Assembly: GCA_900770165.1 (NCBI GenBank)
Contig: CAAGJJ010000068.1
Coordinates: forward strand, 1-36,930
Length of the DNA stretch: 36,930 nt
Direction: 5' to 3'
Source of the DNA: Clostridia bacterium
GTDB lineage: Bacteria; Bacillota; Clostridia; Oscillospirales; Acutalibacteraceae
The stretch's first letter is position 1; every line of letters begins with the position of its first letter. The notes under the pieces are model-generated. The model was not told the DNA's origin, searched no databases, and was given only the letters and a program-made list of their open reading frames with translations. Below, in pieces: positions 14,818 to 22,515 of this stretch. Both the position numbers and the translations under genes were made by a program.

Positions 14818-17375
14818 GTATGTTGTTGTGGTCTTTTAATTTTTGTGGTAATCATTATTGAAAGACTCCAAAATACTATGTAAATAAATATTTCAAAAAA
14901 ACCTATAGACTCAACACCACTTGGATATATGGAAATCATAGATACTATTATAACACCTAAAATTAATGATATAATCTGTATAATAGATGCAATACTAATA
15001 TTTATTTTTAACTTTTTGCATGATTCTATAATATATAAGAATGAACTAAGTTTTCCTTTTGTTGCAAAGTACGCTGGAGAAGAAGTATCGGAAGAAGTAT
15101 AAATATCATTACATAAATCAACTTCCTTTTCAGAAAGTATTTTAATATTTTCTGGGAATAAATTAAATTTGTTAGCTATAAAATCTTTAGTTATGTTATG
15201 ATCTGAAGTTTTTATAATAATATTTACTCCAATTTCTTCAAGCTGAGTTAACTTAGATTTTATATTTTTTTCTGCTGTATATGAAAGTATGAAAGCTGAT
15301 ACTAAGTTTCCACCTTTCGCAAAATATGTTATCTCATAACCTTTCTTTCGATATGAAAGCTCAAATTTCATTGGAGGAGCGGATATCCCATGGGCTTTTA
15401 ATAAATCTCTGTTTCCTATTAATATTCGTTTACCGTTTGCCCAAGAAGTAAGACCTAAACCTTGTGTATATTTAACTTCTGAAACATTTGGAATAAGATT
15501 TCGTTTTTTCTTAATGACATCATCAAATATATGTTTCATTGGTATTCCAATACTATTAATAACGGCTGCAGCACATAAAATAGATTCATCTAAGCGTAAT
15601 GCTGAAAATGTTTTTAGTCCTATCATATTAATTGAACCAGCAGGAAATAATTCATTTTCATCAACTATAATTGTATTTACATTTGAAAACTGTTGTATAG
15701 CTCTATAACCAGATATCATAGAATGTTGCTTTAATGAGCGTCTGCATACTTTATAGAGTAGATTGTTTATAGAAAATGAAAGGCTAACAGGTATAGACAT
15801 ACATGAAATTAGGGTAAAAGTACTTATAAAACTAAAAGGTTCCTTTTTCATTATTAAAACTATAATTGATATTAAGAAAGACAATGCTAAAGTTATAGGA
15901 GCAGAATAATAAGCTATTCTATCTGCTGGATCGGGTGAATATGAAATGTGTAAAAAATTACTTAAAAATTCTGTTTTCTTTTGATAAGATATTATAGGAT
16001 TCTTTAAATTTAATCCGTCGGTAATTTTAGCTGTGGATGCTTCATCATTTATTTCTTTTAAAGAGTATTTTTGAGAAGATGATGATATAAATGCAAAGTT
16101 ATTCCGAATAGTTAAGCATTTATATAATTCTCCAAGAGTTATAAAGAATAAATAAATAACAGCTATGCCGGTAAATATAGAAATTTGACCTTTTGCTTCT
16201 CCAAACTTGTTAAGATTAATAAAACTTATAGCAGATTGAATTAATGTCAGTATAATAGAGATAGAAACGGCACTATATATATTCCCTTTAAGATGAAGAA
16301 TTCCTTTAAGTCCATTTTTAACTATTGAAAAACATACAATAATACATAGAATAGATGCACCAAGATTAATGGAAGAATAAATTAGATTTATATTTGTTGT
16401 ACTCAATTTTTGGAAGATAGATGGGAAAAATCTCAAAAGAATAGGAGGGATAACGGAAATTAACATAGTAATAAATAATATAAGTGTTTGTATAAGAGAT
16501 TTTTTACATTTAGCTAAATTATCCTTTTTAATAGATTCTATATCTTTGGAACAAGTATATTCAAGAAGTTCGTCATTCTCTTGAAGATTATTATCTGTAA
16601 GATGATCTTTTTTGTTGTTAAATAAAAAAGTACGTTTTTGATTTATTTTAAGATCTATATTTTCTTTTTTGTTGCTATCTTGGGACTTTTTGGATTTATT
16701 TTGTGAGTTTTTTAAAGCCCGTTTATATGTTGCAATTTCTTCGCATCCAGAATGCACTGCTTTTTTTAATTTATTGGAGTTATTTTTGCTTTCAATATTA
16801 TTTTTATCTGTTAAGTTGAGCTCTTGTGAGTTTTTATCTTTAAGTTTTGATGTAGAGTTATTTGAAGTTTTTTGAATAGTTTTGGTGAGCTTTTGGGGTT
16901 CAGTTGGACTTTCAGTAGTGAGTAGGGCAGGCTTTGTTTTATTGTTTTTAACAGGTACTGAAGGAGTGCCATTTATAGGTTGAGGTTTAGAATCTTTAGT
17001 TGGTTCTTTAGTAGGCTTTTGAGTTTTTGAAGAACTTTGAATTTTATTATTTGTTTGAATTGTTTGTTCAGTGTTTTCAGGATCATCGAGAGGTAAAATA
17101 TCTAAAGGGTTAGTGACCTTTAATTTTATTTTACTACTGGTGTTACTATATATATCCTCGACCTTCAGTTTATCTTTAGGAATAAATTTTTTTATTAGAC
17201 TTTTATGTTTATAGTCAGCTTCTAACTCCTTTTCCATATTACTTCTAATAATTGACATTTTTTCCCCTATAGATTTAGACCTTTGCTCAGACTCTCTTTT
17301 TATAATTTTAACTTTTATTTTTTCTGCGTCTTCAAGTATCTGGTCTACTGAATATTTATCATCGTTATGAGCCAT
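14805..17375 (-). CDS. Degenerate P1B-type ATPase-like membrane protein (pseudoenzyme)
   Basis: An 856-aa protein. Residues 1-290 are hydrophilic, rich in K, N, S, T and P, with no clear domain. The rest has the exact P1B (CopA/ZntA) layout: four helices (about 293-318, 328-352, 365-387, 398-422), a small actuator-like segment (423-485), two helices (487-509, 513-540), a P/N-like region (545-785) and two final helices (788-815, 824-845). Homology shows in TIIVDENELFPAGSI (569-583, where FDKTGTLT-G is expected) and GLGLTSWANGKRILIGNRDLL. The active motifs are lost: TGE absent, CPC replaced by SIPVS (527-531), DKTGT by DENEL (572-576), TGDN by TSDHN, and GDGxND absent. Transport by ATP hydrolysis is therefore unlikely; a structural or regulatory role is inferred. 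Its ribosome binding site GGAGGTGA contains the rlmB stop codon, so translation is coupled. Confidence 0.8.
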   Translation of the reverse strand: MAHNDDKYSVDQILEDAEKIKVKIIKRESEQRSKSIGEKMSIIRSNMEKELEADYKHKSLIKKFIPKDKLKVEDIYSNTSSKIKLKVTNPLDILPLDDPENTEQTIQTNNKIQSSSKTQKPTKEPTKDSKPQPINGTPSVPVKNNKTKPALLTTESPTEPQKLTKTIQKTSNNSTSKLKDKNSQELNLTDKNNIESKNNSNKLKKAVHSGCEEIATYKRALKNSQNKSKKSQDSNKKENIDLKINQKRTFLFNNKKDHLTDNNLQENDELLEYTCSKDIESIKKDNLAKCKKSLIQTLILFITMLISVIPPILLRFFPSIFQKLSTTNINLIYSSINLGASILCIIVCFSIVKNGLKGILHLKGNIYSAVSISIILTLIQSAISFINLNKFGEAKGQISIFTGIAVIYLFFITLGELYKCLTIRNNFAFISSSSQKYSLKEINDEASTAKITDGLNLKNPIISYQKKTEFLSNFLHISYSPDPADRIAYYSAPITLALSFLISIIVLIMKKEPFSFISTFTLISCMSIPVSLSFSINNLLYKVCRRSLKQHSMISGYRAIQQFSNVNTIIVDENELFPAGSINMIGLKTFSALRLDESILCAAAVINSIGIPMKHIFDDVIKKKRNLIPNVSEVKYTQGLGLTSWANGKRILIGNRDLLKAHGISAPPMKFELSYRKKGYEITYFAKGGNLVSAFILSYTAEKNIKSKLTQLEEIGVNIIIKTSDHNITKDFIANKFNLFPENIKILSEKEVDLCNDIYTSSDTSSPAYFATKGKLSSFLYIIESCKKLKINISIASIIQIISLILGVIIVSMISIYPSGVESIGFFEIFIYIVFWSLSIMITTKIKRPQQHTKGD

Positions 17376-17379
17376 AAAA

Positions 17380-18156
17380 TCACCTCCAGCTATTTAAACT
17401 GGTAGTATGAGATTTCTGCCTAGATATCTCATACATTAGTACTCCGGCTGCTACTGAGGCGTTTAATGAGGTTATGTTTCCCTTTAAAGGTAAAGACAAA
17501 ATTATATCACATTTTTCCTTAACTAACCTGCTAATGCCACGCCCTTCGTTACCAATAATAAGAGCAACAGGTCCACTTAAGTCTGTTTGACACCACGTAG
17601 TTCCTTCCATATCTGCACCATAAATCCAAACACCGCGTTTTTTGAGTTCATCTATAGTCGAAGATATATTTGTAACTTTAACTATAGGAATATACTCTAA
17701 TGCACCAGCAGAGGCTTTAGAAACAACATATGTAAGTCCAGAAGATCGCCTTTTAGGAATAATAACTCCGTGGGCACCTGCACATTCAGCGGAACGTATA
17801 ATGGCTCCGAGATTATGTGGATCTTCAATTTCATCGGCTATTACTATAAACGGAGATTCATTCCTAGAATCAGCTAATTTAAAAATATCTTCTAAATTAG
17901 AATATTTATAAGCAGCAACAACAGCAATTATCCCTTGATGAGAGGTAGTAGAGCACATGTAATCAAGTTTTTTAGGACTACATTCTTTTATGGGTATTCC
18001 CATATTTTTAGCCTTCGAGATTATTGCAAGAGCAGATCCGGAATTAATTCCTCGACTAATTAGAATATAATCTATTGGTCTATTAGAATTTAATGCTTCG
18101 TTAACTGAATTACGGCCTACAATTATATTTTCATGATTATCGTATCTATCTTTCAT
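17380..18156 (-). CDS. rlmB: 23S rRNA (guanosine-2'-O-)-methyltransferase RlmB, SpoU family
   Basis: TrmH/SpoU-type methyltransferase (258 aa) that in known relatives methylates the ribose of G2251 in 23S rRNA. An N-terminal substrate-binding domain starts IIVGRNSVNEAL. The knotted SPOUT domain has the three motifs: NLGAIIRSAECAG, ALIIGNEGRGIS and LNASVAAGVLMYE. The start is ATG 18156 behind AGGGGT. Four nt separate its stop from the start of the P1B-like gene, whose translation depends on this end. TrmH-like tRNA specificity is possible but length and motifs favour RlmB. Confidence 0.92.
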   Translation of the reverse strand: MKDRYDNHENIIVGRNSVNEALNSNRPIDYILISRGINSGSALAIISKAKNMGIPIKECSPKKLDYMCSTTSHQGIIAVVAAYKYSNLEDIFKLADSRNESPFIVIADEIEDPHNLGAIIRSAECAGAHGVIIPKRRSSGLTYVVSKASAGALEYIPIVKVTNISSTIDELKKRGVWIYGADMEGTTWCQTDLSGPVALIIGNEGRGISRLVKEKCDIILSLPLKGNITSLNASVAAGVLMYEISRQKSHTTSLNSWR

Positions 18157-18188
18157 TTTATATACCCCTACTCTGTGAATGTAATAAA

Positions 18189-18197
18189 ATTATACCA
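18189..18197 (-). promoter_or_regulatory. Extended -10 promoter of rlmB
   Basis: On the minus strand TGGTATAAT is a perfect extended -10 (TGnTATAAT); no good -35 is seen. It lies about 35 nt before the rlmB start. Confidence 0.65.
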
Positions 18198-18236
18198 CAA
18201 ATTTAAAGTATATAAAATATAATTATTAATAGAATT

Positions 18237-18818
18237 CTATGAATGACAGCTTACATAGTTAGATATCCATGAAGGGAGAACATTTTTAGGAATAATTCCA
18301 TAAAGTCCAGTTTGTGGATCTTTAAATAAATCTAGCTTAGGAGGATTAACAGAGAATGTTAAGTACATTGCAAGTAAAATAGTTAGTAAGAAAGCACTTA
18401 TGGTAAAAAGTTTATCTAATTCTAAGTTGGATAAAACTAATTTATAAGAAATATAATGTGCTAAAATTATCCATATAAATACACTTACAATATCTAATAG
18501 TAAAATAGAATGTCCCAAAATTCCTGAATATGTATAATAAAAAAGGATTGTTATTGCCGAGAAAATATATATACCTATAGTTTTTGCTACAATAGTTTTT
18601 TTCATTGGAGTCCTTAAATAACATATTTCTATAATGGCCCAGAATAGATATGGAAGAATAAATATTTTTATGTGCTCCCAGACACTTTCATTAATTGCGG
18701 CTATTAATATAGACCACACGGCACGGTTAGATAATTCATAGCAAAAGTGAAGGAGAGTTACTGAGATAAAAGTGAAAAGAACTCCCCAAATTTCCATCTT
18801 TTTAAGTTGTGTTTTCAT
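18237..18818 (-). CDS. DUF6512-like integral membrane protein
   Basis: A 193-aa protein with about six hydrophobic helices. The pattern HFCYELSN, then AAINESVWEHIKIFILPYLFW is what I recall as typical of the DUF6512 membrane family; function unknown. ATG 18818 is chosen because GGGGG (about 18826-18830) lies at a suitable distance; the frame opens six codons earlier at TTG. A palindrome TAGATT-TATATT-AATCTA (18837-18854) sits just upstream and could be an operator. It is separated from rlmB by about 80 nt that include the rlmB promoter. Confidence 0.75.
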   Translation of the reverse strand: MKTQLKKMEIWGVLFTFISVTLLHFCYELSNRAVWSILIAAINESVWEHIKIFILPYLFWAIIEICYLRTPMKKTIVAKTIGIYIFSAITILFYYTYSGILGHSILLLDIVSVFIWIILAHYISYKLVLSNLELDKLFTISAFLLTILLAMYLTFSVNPPKLDLFKDPQTGLYGIIPKNVLPSWISNYVSCHS

Positions 18819-18886
18819 AAGGGTACCCCCGGACAATAGATTTATATTAATCTATATGTGCAAGGGGTTGTTGTTTATGAACAAGT

Positions 18887-19147
18887 TTATAGGTTTATAA
18901 TAAGTGCAGTTATAGCAGAACCAATTAAAGCTGATCCACCTAAACGCAGCCCCCAATATAAGATTCTTTTACTTCTTTTTATTGATGCGGGTTTACCAAG
19001 CTTTTTTAGAACGTTTTTTGCTTCTTTTTCTAATATATCTTTTTGGGTTTCTGCATATTCTGGCTTTACAAATAAAAAAGCTTTTTCGTAATATGCATTA
19101 CCAAATTCTGTTACTTCTATAATTTGTCTATTTATTCCCCGAATCAA
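18887..19147 (-). CDS. Small membrane-anchored hypothetical protein (86 aa)
   Basis: No recognised family. It begins MIRGINRQIIEVTEFGNAYYEKA, with a soluble acidic/basic middle (residues about 10-60) and a single glycine-rich C-terminal membrane helix (LYWGLRLGGSALIGSAITAL). TTG 19147 is chosen since AGGAAG lies 8 nt upstream; GTG 19156 would almost touch that site. The C-terminal anchor suggests a tail-anchored protein facing the cytoplasm. Confidence 0.7.
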   Translation of the reverse strand: MIRGINRQIIEVTEFGNAYYEKAFLFVKPEYAETQKDILEKEAKNVLKKLGKPASIKRSKRILYWGLRLGGSALIGSAITALIINL

Positions 19148-19253
19148 TATTTTCACTTCCTAATTAAGTTTTGTATTTATATTTTGGTCATATAAAACAA
19201 AAATTATACAGAAATTATTTACTTATTAAAGTAACAAGAAATAGCGTCTGTTT

Positions 19254-19403
19254 GTGAATTATACAGAGTGTAATGTTGAAAATTTGTTTGAAAGAGTTGA
19301 AAAGATTGATACGTATGTTGAAAACTCTGTTGAAAGTGTGGAGAATTACCCAATATATCTAAAAATTATGGTTAAATATTTTTCCACAGAAATAAAAATA
19401 TGA
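19254..19403 (+). CDS. Possible small coiled-coil ORF (49 aa)
   Basis: A reading frame opens after a TAG at 19242 and stays open for over 50 codons in very AT-rich DNA. From GTG 19254 it encodes about 49 aa with three regular heptads (VENLFER, VEKIDTY, VENSVES) that would form a coiled coil, then NYPIYLK and a basic end. Four GTTGAAA repeats in the DNA are explained by these in-frame Val-Glu codons. There is no good ribosome binding site before GTG 19254, so it may be a decayed gene. DnaA-box-like sequences overlap it. The remaining DNA in 19148-19540 shows only a -10-like TATAAT at 19497-19502. Confidence 0.4.
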   Translation: MNYTECNVENLFERVEKIDTYVENSVESVENYPIYLKIMVKYFSTEIKI

Positions 19404-19540
19404 ATAAATTATAAATTATTTAACAACAATTTGTATTTTTGCTGATGTCAATACATTTTTTAAATTTTTATACTATAAAAAATATTATTTTTAGAGTATA
19501 ATCGTAAAAGCGGATGTTTAATTTTAAGGGTGTGTGAAAA

Positions 19541-20389
19541 TTGAAATATAAATTTGTCGGAAATAATGTAGAAATAACCGAATTTAATGAGTTTAATTTA
19601 GAAGAAACGTTTGAATGTGGCCAGTGCTTTAGGTGGCAAAAAACTAAAGAAAATACTTTTGAAGGCGTAGCTTTCGATAAATATTTACAAATCATTGAAG
19701 AAAAAGACAAAATAATTTTAGTTAATACATCAGAGAATGATTTTAATAATATTTGGAAGAAATATTTTGACCTAGATCTTGATTATAATAAAGTGAAATC
19801 TGATCTTGGTAAGATCAATAATACAATGAAAATAGCATGTGACTATGCTCCTGGCATTAGAATACTTTCACAAGATTATTGGGAAACATTGTGTTCATTT
19901 ATAATTTCTCAAAATAATAATATTCCAAGAATAAAAGGTATAATTTCAAGAATGTGTGAAGAATTTGGAAAAGAAATTTGCAATGGAATTTATTCATTCC
20001 CAAGTGCAGATGCTTTATCGAAGCTTTCTGAAGATGACTTAAAACCTTTAAGAAGTGGATTTAGAGCGGGTTATATTTTAGATGCAGCTAAAAAGGTAGC
20101 TGGTAAGGAGATAGATTTAGAAAGTATTAAAAATATGGATATAGTTTCAGCTAGATTAGAGTTACAACAGATAAAAGGTGTTGGACCTAAGGTAGCTGAG
20201 TGTACATTGTTATATGGCTTTCATAGATTGGAAGCATTTCCTATGGATGTATGGATGAAAAGGGCAATGAAAGAGCTATTTGCAGGAATGATTCCTGAAG
20301 ATTTTGGGCGCTATGCAGGCATAGCTCAGCAATATATATTTAATTATAGTAGAACTAACCCGGAATTAGTAAAAAATAAAATTAGTTAA
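19541..20389 (+). CDS. ogg: 8-oxoguanine DNA glycosylase (OGG1 type)
   Basis: Bifunctional glycosylase/AP lyase that removes oxidised guanine opposite cytosine in base-excision repair. The 282-aa protein has the N-terminal OGG domain (ECGQCFRW near residues 26-33) and the HhH-GPD domain (CSFIISQNNNIPRI, then IKGVGPKVAE). Catalytic residues K217 and D236 are 19 apart, the same spacing as K249 and D268 in human OGG1. The start is TTG 19541: the upstream frame has a stop at 19535-19537, and AAGGG lies at 19526-19530. It could in principle act as a 3-methyladenine glycosylase, but the lysine argues for OGG. Confidence 0.9.
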   Translation: MKYKFVGNNVEITEFNEFNLEETFECGQCFRWQKTKENTFEGVAFDKYLQIIEEKDKIILVNTSENDFNNIWKKYFDLDLDYNKVKSDLGKINNTMKIACDYAPGIRILSQDYWETLCSFIISQNNNIPRIKGIISRMCEEFGKEICNGIYSFPSADALSKLSEDDLKPLRSGFRAGYILDAAKKVAGKEIDLESIKNMDIVSARLELQQIKGVGPKVAECTLLYGFHRLEAFPMDVWMKRAMKELFAGMIPEDFGRYAGIAQQYIFNYSRTNPELVKNKIS

Positions 20390-20477
20390 TATATTATTTT
20401 AACAAAATATTATTGATTTATGCATGTTGACAATGATATTATATTAGAAATTATTGTTTTAATTGGGGTGTATTTGA

Positions 20478-22172
20478 ATGAATATTGATTTATATCGTAA
20501 GATTTCTAAGGTATCTTTGGGCAAAGAAAAAGCTGATTTAGTTTTTAAAAATGCTTTTGTTGTGAATGTTTTTACTAGTGAGATAATTGAATCTGATGTG
20601 GCCATTTGTGAGGGAGTTATAGCGGGGTTAGGGAAATATAGTGGTAAAAAAGAAATAGATGTTAAAGGAAAATACCTGGTACCAGGCTTTATAGATTCTC
20701 ACTTGCATTTTGAGTCTACTTTACTTTCTCCTGCACAGATAATTAAGAAGGCTTCAATTTCTGGAACAACTACTTTTATAGCAGATCCACATGAGGCTGC
20801 TAATGTATGTGGAAAAGAGGGTATAGAATATATATTAGATCATACAGAAAATGTTGATGCTAATGTTTTTATTATGATGCCATCTTGTGTTCCTGCTATT
20901 TCTACTGAAGATAATGGCTGTATATTTGATTCCAATATGATGGAATCATATGTTTCAAATTCACGTGTATTAGGTCTAGGGGAGGTTATGAATGCTCCAG
21001 CTGTAATAGATGCAGATATAGAGATGCATAAAAAATTAAATTTATTTGATATTTGTGATGGACATGCTCCTGGTTTGAATGTGTATGAACTTAATGCATA
21101 TAAACTTGCTGGGATAGATACAGACCATGAATGTACAAGCTTTGATTATGCCTTAGCAGAAGCAAGAGTTGGTATGCAAGTACATATTAGAGAGGGGTCT
21201 GCTGCAAAAAATCTCGAAGCTATTGTTAAAGGAATAATAGATAATGAACTAGATACAAGGAATTTTTGCTTTTGTACAGATGATAGACATATAGATGATA
21301 TAATAAAAGAGGGACATATTAGCAACTGTGTAAGAAAAGCAATTAACTTGGGGTTAGATCCTGTAAAAGCTATTTGTATGGCAACTATTAATGCTGCAAG
21401 AACATATAAGCTTGACAATTTAGGAGCAATAGCACCTGGATATCAAGCAGATATTATTGTTATGAACGATTTGAAAAATGTTGATATAGAATCAGTTTAT
21501 TTTAAAGGAAATGTTATAGATGACAAAAAAGAGCTAAAAGAAGAACCAGCACCTGCAAAACTTATAGATAGCGTTCATGTCAAACCTTTTACGAAGAAAG
21601 ATATACAATATATAATTAAAGATGATTTATCACCTGTAATTAGAGTAATTGGGGGCCAAATTCTTACACAAAAAGTAATGTGCAAGCTTCCAGAATATAA
21701 TGGAATATTTAAACCAAATAAAACATACAATAAAGTCTTAGTAGTTGAACGTCATAAAAAAACAGGAAAACTAGGTGTTGGTGCAGTTCTAGGGTTTGGA
21801 ATTTCAAAAGGGGCAATTGCTTCGACAGTTTCTCACGATTCTCATAATATAATTACTGTTGGAGATAATGATGATGATATAATGTTGGCAACTGAGAAAT
21901 TAATTGAAAATAAGGGAGGATATACACTGGTTAATGATGGTAAAGTTGTTAAAACATTACCTTTACCTGTTATGGGCCTTATGACTCAAATGCCATTTGA
22001 AAAAGTAATACCAGTGGCTCGTGAAATTATAGATACTGCTCATAAAATGGGTGTTTCAAAAGATATAGATCCGTTAACAACTTTGTCGTTTTTAGCATTA
22101 CCTGTTATACCCGAAATAAGAATAACAACTAGGGGTTTATTAGATGTTTTGATAAATAAGTATTTAATTTAG
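20478..22172 (+). CDS. ade: Adenine deaminase
   Basis: Amidohydrolase that converts adenine to hypoxanthine and ammonia in purine salvage. The 564-aa length is typical for the AdeC family (not the adenosine-deaminase-like type). The N-terminal beta domain and TIM barrel carry metal ligands in PGFIDSHLHFEST (H75, H77), the DPHE segment, CDGHAPGL and IDTDHE, with CTDDR near residue 267; the C-terminal adenine-deaminase domain (after about residue 390) contains GAIASTVSHDSHNI. GGGGTGT precedes ATG 20478. TTGACA at 20427-20432 with a poor -10 may be its promoter; no purine riboswitch is seen. Confidence 0.95.
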   Translation: MNIDLYRKISKVSLGKEKADLVFKNAFVVNVFTSEIIESDVAICEGVIAGLGKYSGKKEIDVKGKYLVPGFIDSHLHFESTLLSPAQIIKKASISGTTTFIADPHEAANVCGKEGIEYILDHTENVDANVFIMMPSCVPAISTEDNGCIFDSNMMESYVSNSRVLGLGEVMNAPAVIDADIEMHKKLNLFDICDGHAPGLNVYELNAYKLAGIDTDHECTSFDYALAEARVGMQVHIREGSAAKNLEAIVKGIIDNELDTRNFCFCTDDRHIDDIIKEGHISNCVRKAINLGLDPVKAICMATINAARTYKLDNLGAIAPGYQADIIVMNDLKNVDIESVYFKGNVIDDKKELKEEPAPAKLIDSVHVKPFTKKDIQYIIKDDLSPVIRVIGGQILTQKVMCKLPEYNGIFKPNKTYNKVLVVERHKKTGKLGVGAVLGFGISKGAIASTVSHDSHNIITVGDNDDDIMLATEKLIENKGGYTLVNDGKVVKTLPLPVMGLMTQMPFEKVIPVAREIIDTAHKMGVSKDIDPLTTLSFLALPVIPEIRITTRGLLDVLINKYLI

Positions 22173-22189
22173 GTTCGACATGTTGTTTG

Positions 22190-22218
22190 TTGACTTTTAT
22201 TAAAAAGTTGTATATTAT
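22190..22218 (+). promoter_or_regulatory. Promoter of the 50-aa membrane peptide gene
   Basis: TTGACT (22190-22195) and TATTAT (22213-22218) with a 17-nt spacer, about 45 nt before the start codon. Confidence 0.8.
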
Positions 22219-22262
22219 ATTTATATGTAAATATGTTACGAATGAATTTTGGGGGTGCTCAT

Positions 22263-22415
22263 ATGAAAAAATTTAGCAGGTTTTCAATAGTTATTTCTGT
22301 TGTAACCGCAGCAGTAGCAATAACAGCTGCAGCAGTTGCTGTAATTACATTTCTTAACAAGAAGAAAAAAGATGAAGAGGATTTAGAGCACTATTTAGAT
22401 TGTTCAATTCAATAG
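22263..22415 (+). CDS. Small single-pass membrane peptide (50 aa)
   Basis: One hydrophobic, alanine/valine-rich helix (about residues 8-30, FSIVISVVTAAVAITAAAVA) is followed by a basic stretch (KKKK) and an acidic tail ending EHYLDCSIQ. GGGGG lies 7 nt before ATG 22263, which is preferred over the ATG at 22233. It has its own good promoter and a terminator-like hairpin after it, so it is an independent, probably well-expressed gene. Function unknown; the tail contains one cysteine. Confidence 0.75.
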   Translation: MKKFSRFSIVISVVTAAVAITAAAVAVITFLNKKKKDEEDLEHYLDCSIQ

Positions 22416-22448
22416 TGCTAAATTGTTTATTAAGTTCTAAGATATAAG

Positions 22449-22490
22449 GGCTGGATTGGTTAGCTAAACCGTATCCGGCCTTTAACTTTG
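22449..22490 (+). terminator. Hairpin after the 50-aa peptide gene
   Basis: GGCTGGAT (22449-22456) pairs with ATCCGGCC (22473-22480) with one G-T pair, plus inner GGTT/AACC; TTTAACTTT follows. Confidence 0.6.
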
Positions 22491-22515
22491 CTTAATTGTT
22501 AGGAGGGAAATATTG

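Noticed and set aside
14805..17375. Functional copper or zinc exporter
   Set aside because: The helix layout fits P1B ATPases, but the CPC, TGE, DKTGT, TGDN and GDGxND motifs are all absent.
19254..19403. GTTGAAA repeats as an origin iteron array
   Set aside because: The four copies are spaced by multiples of three and correspond to Val-Glu codons of an open frame. The neighbouring DnaA-like boxes both have a mismatch, and dnaA, dnaN or parB are not nearby.
20440..20478. Purine riboswitch before adenine deaminase
   Set aside because: The leader is too short and no conserved purine aptamer loops are seen.
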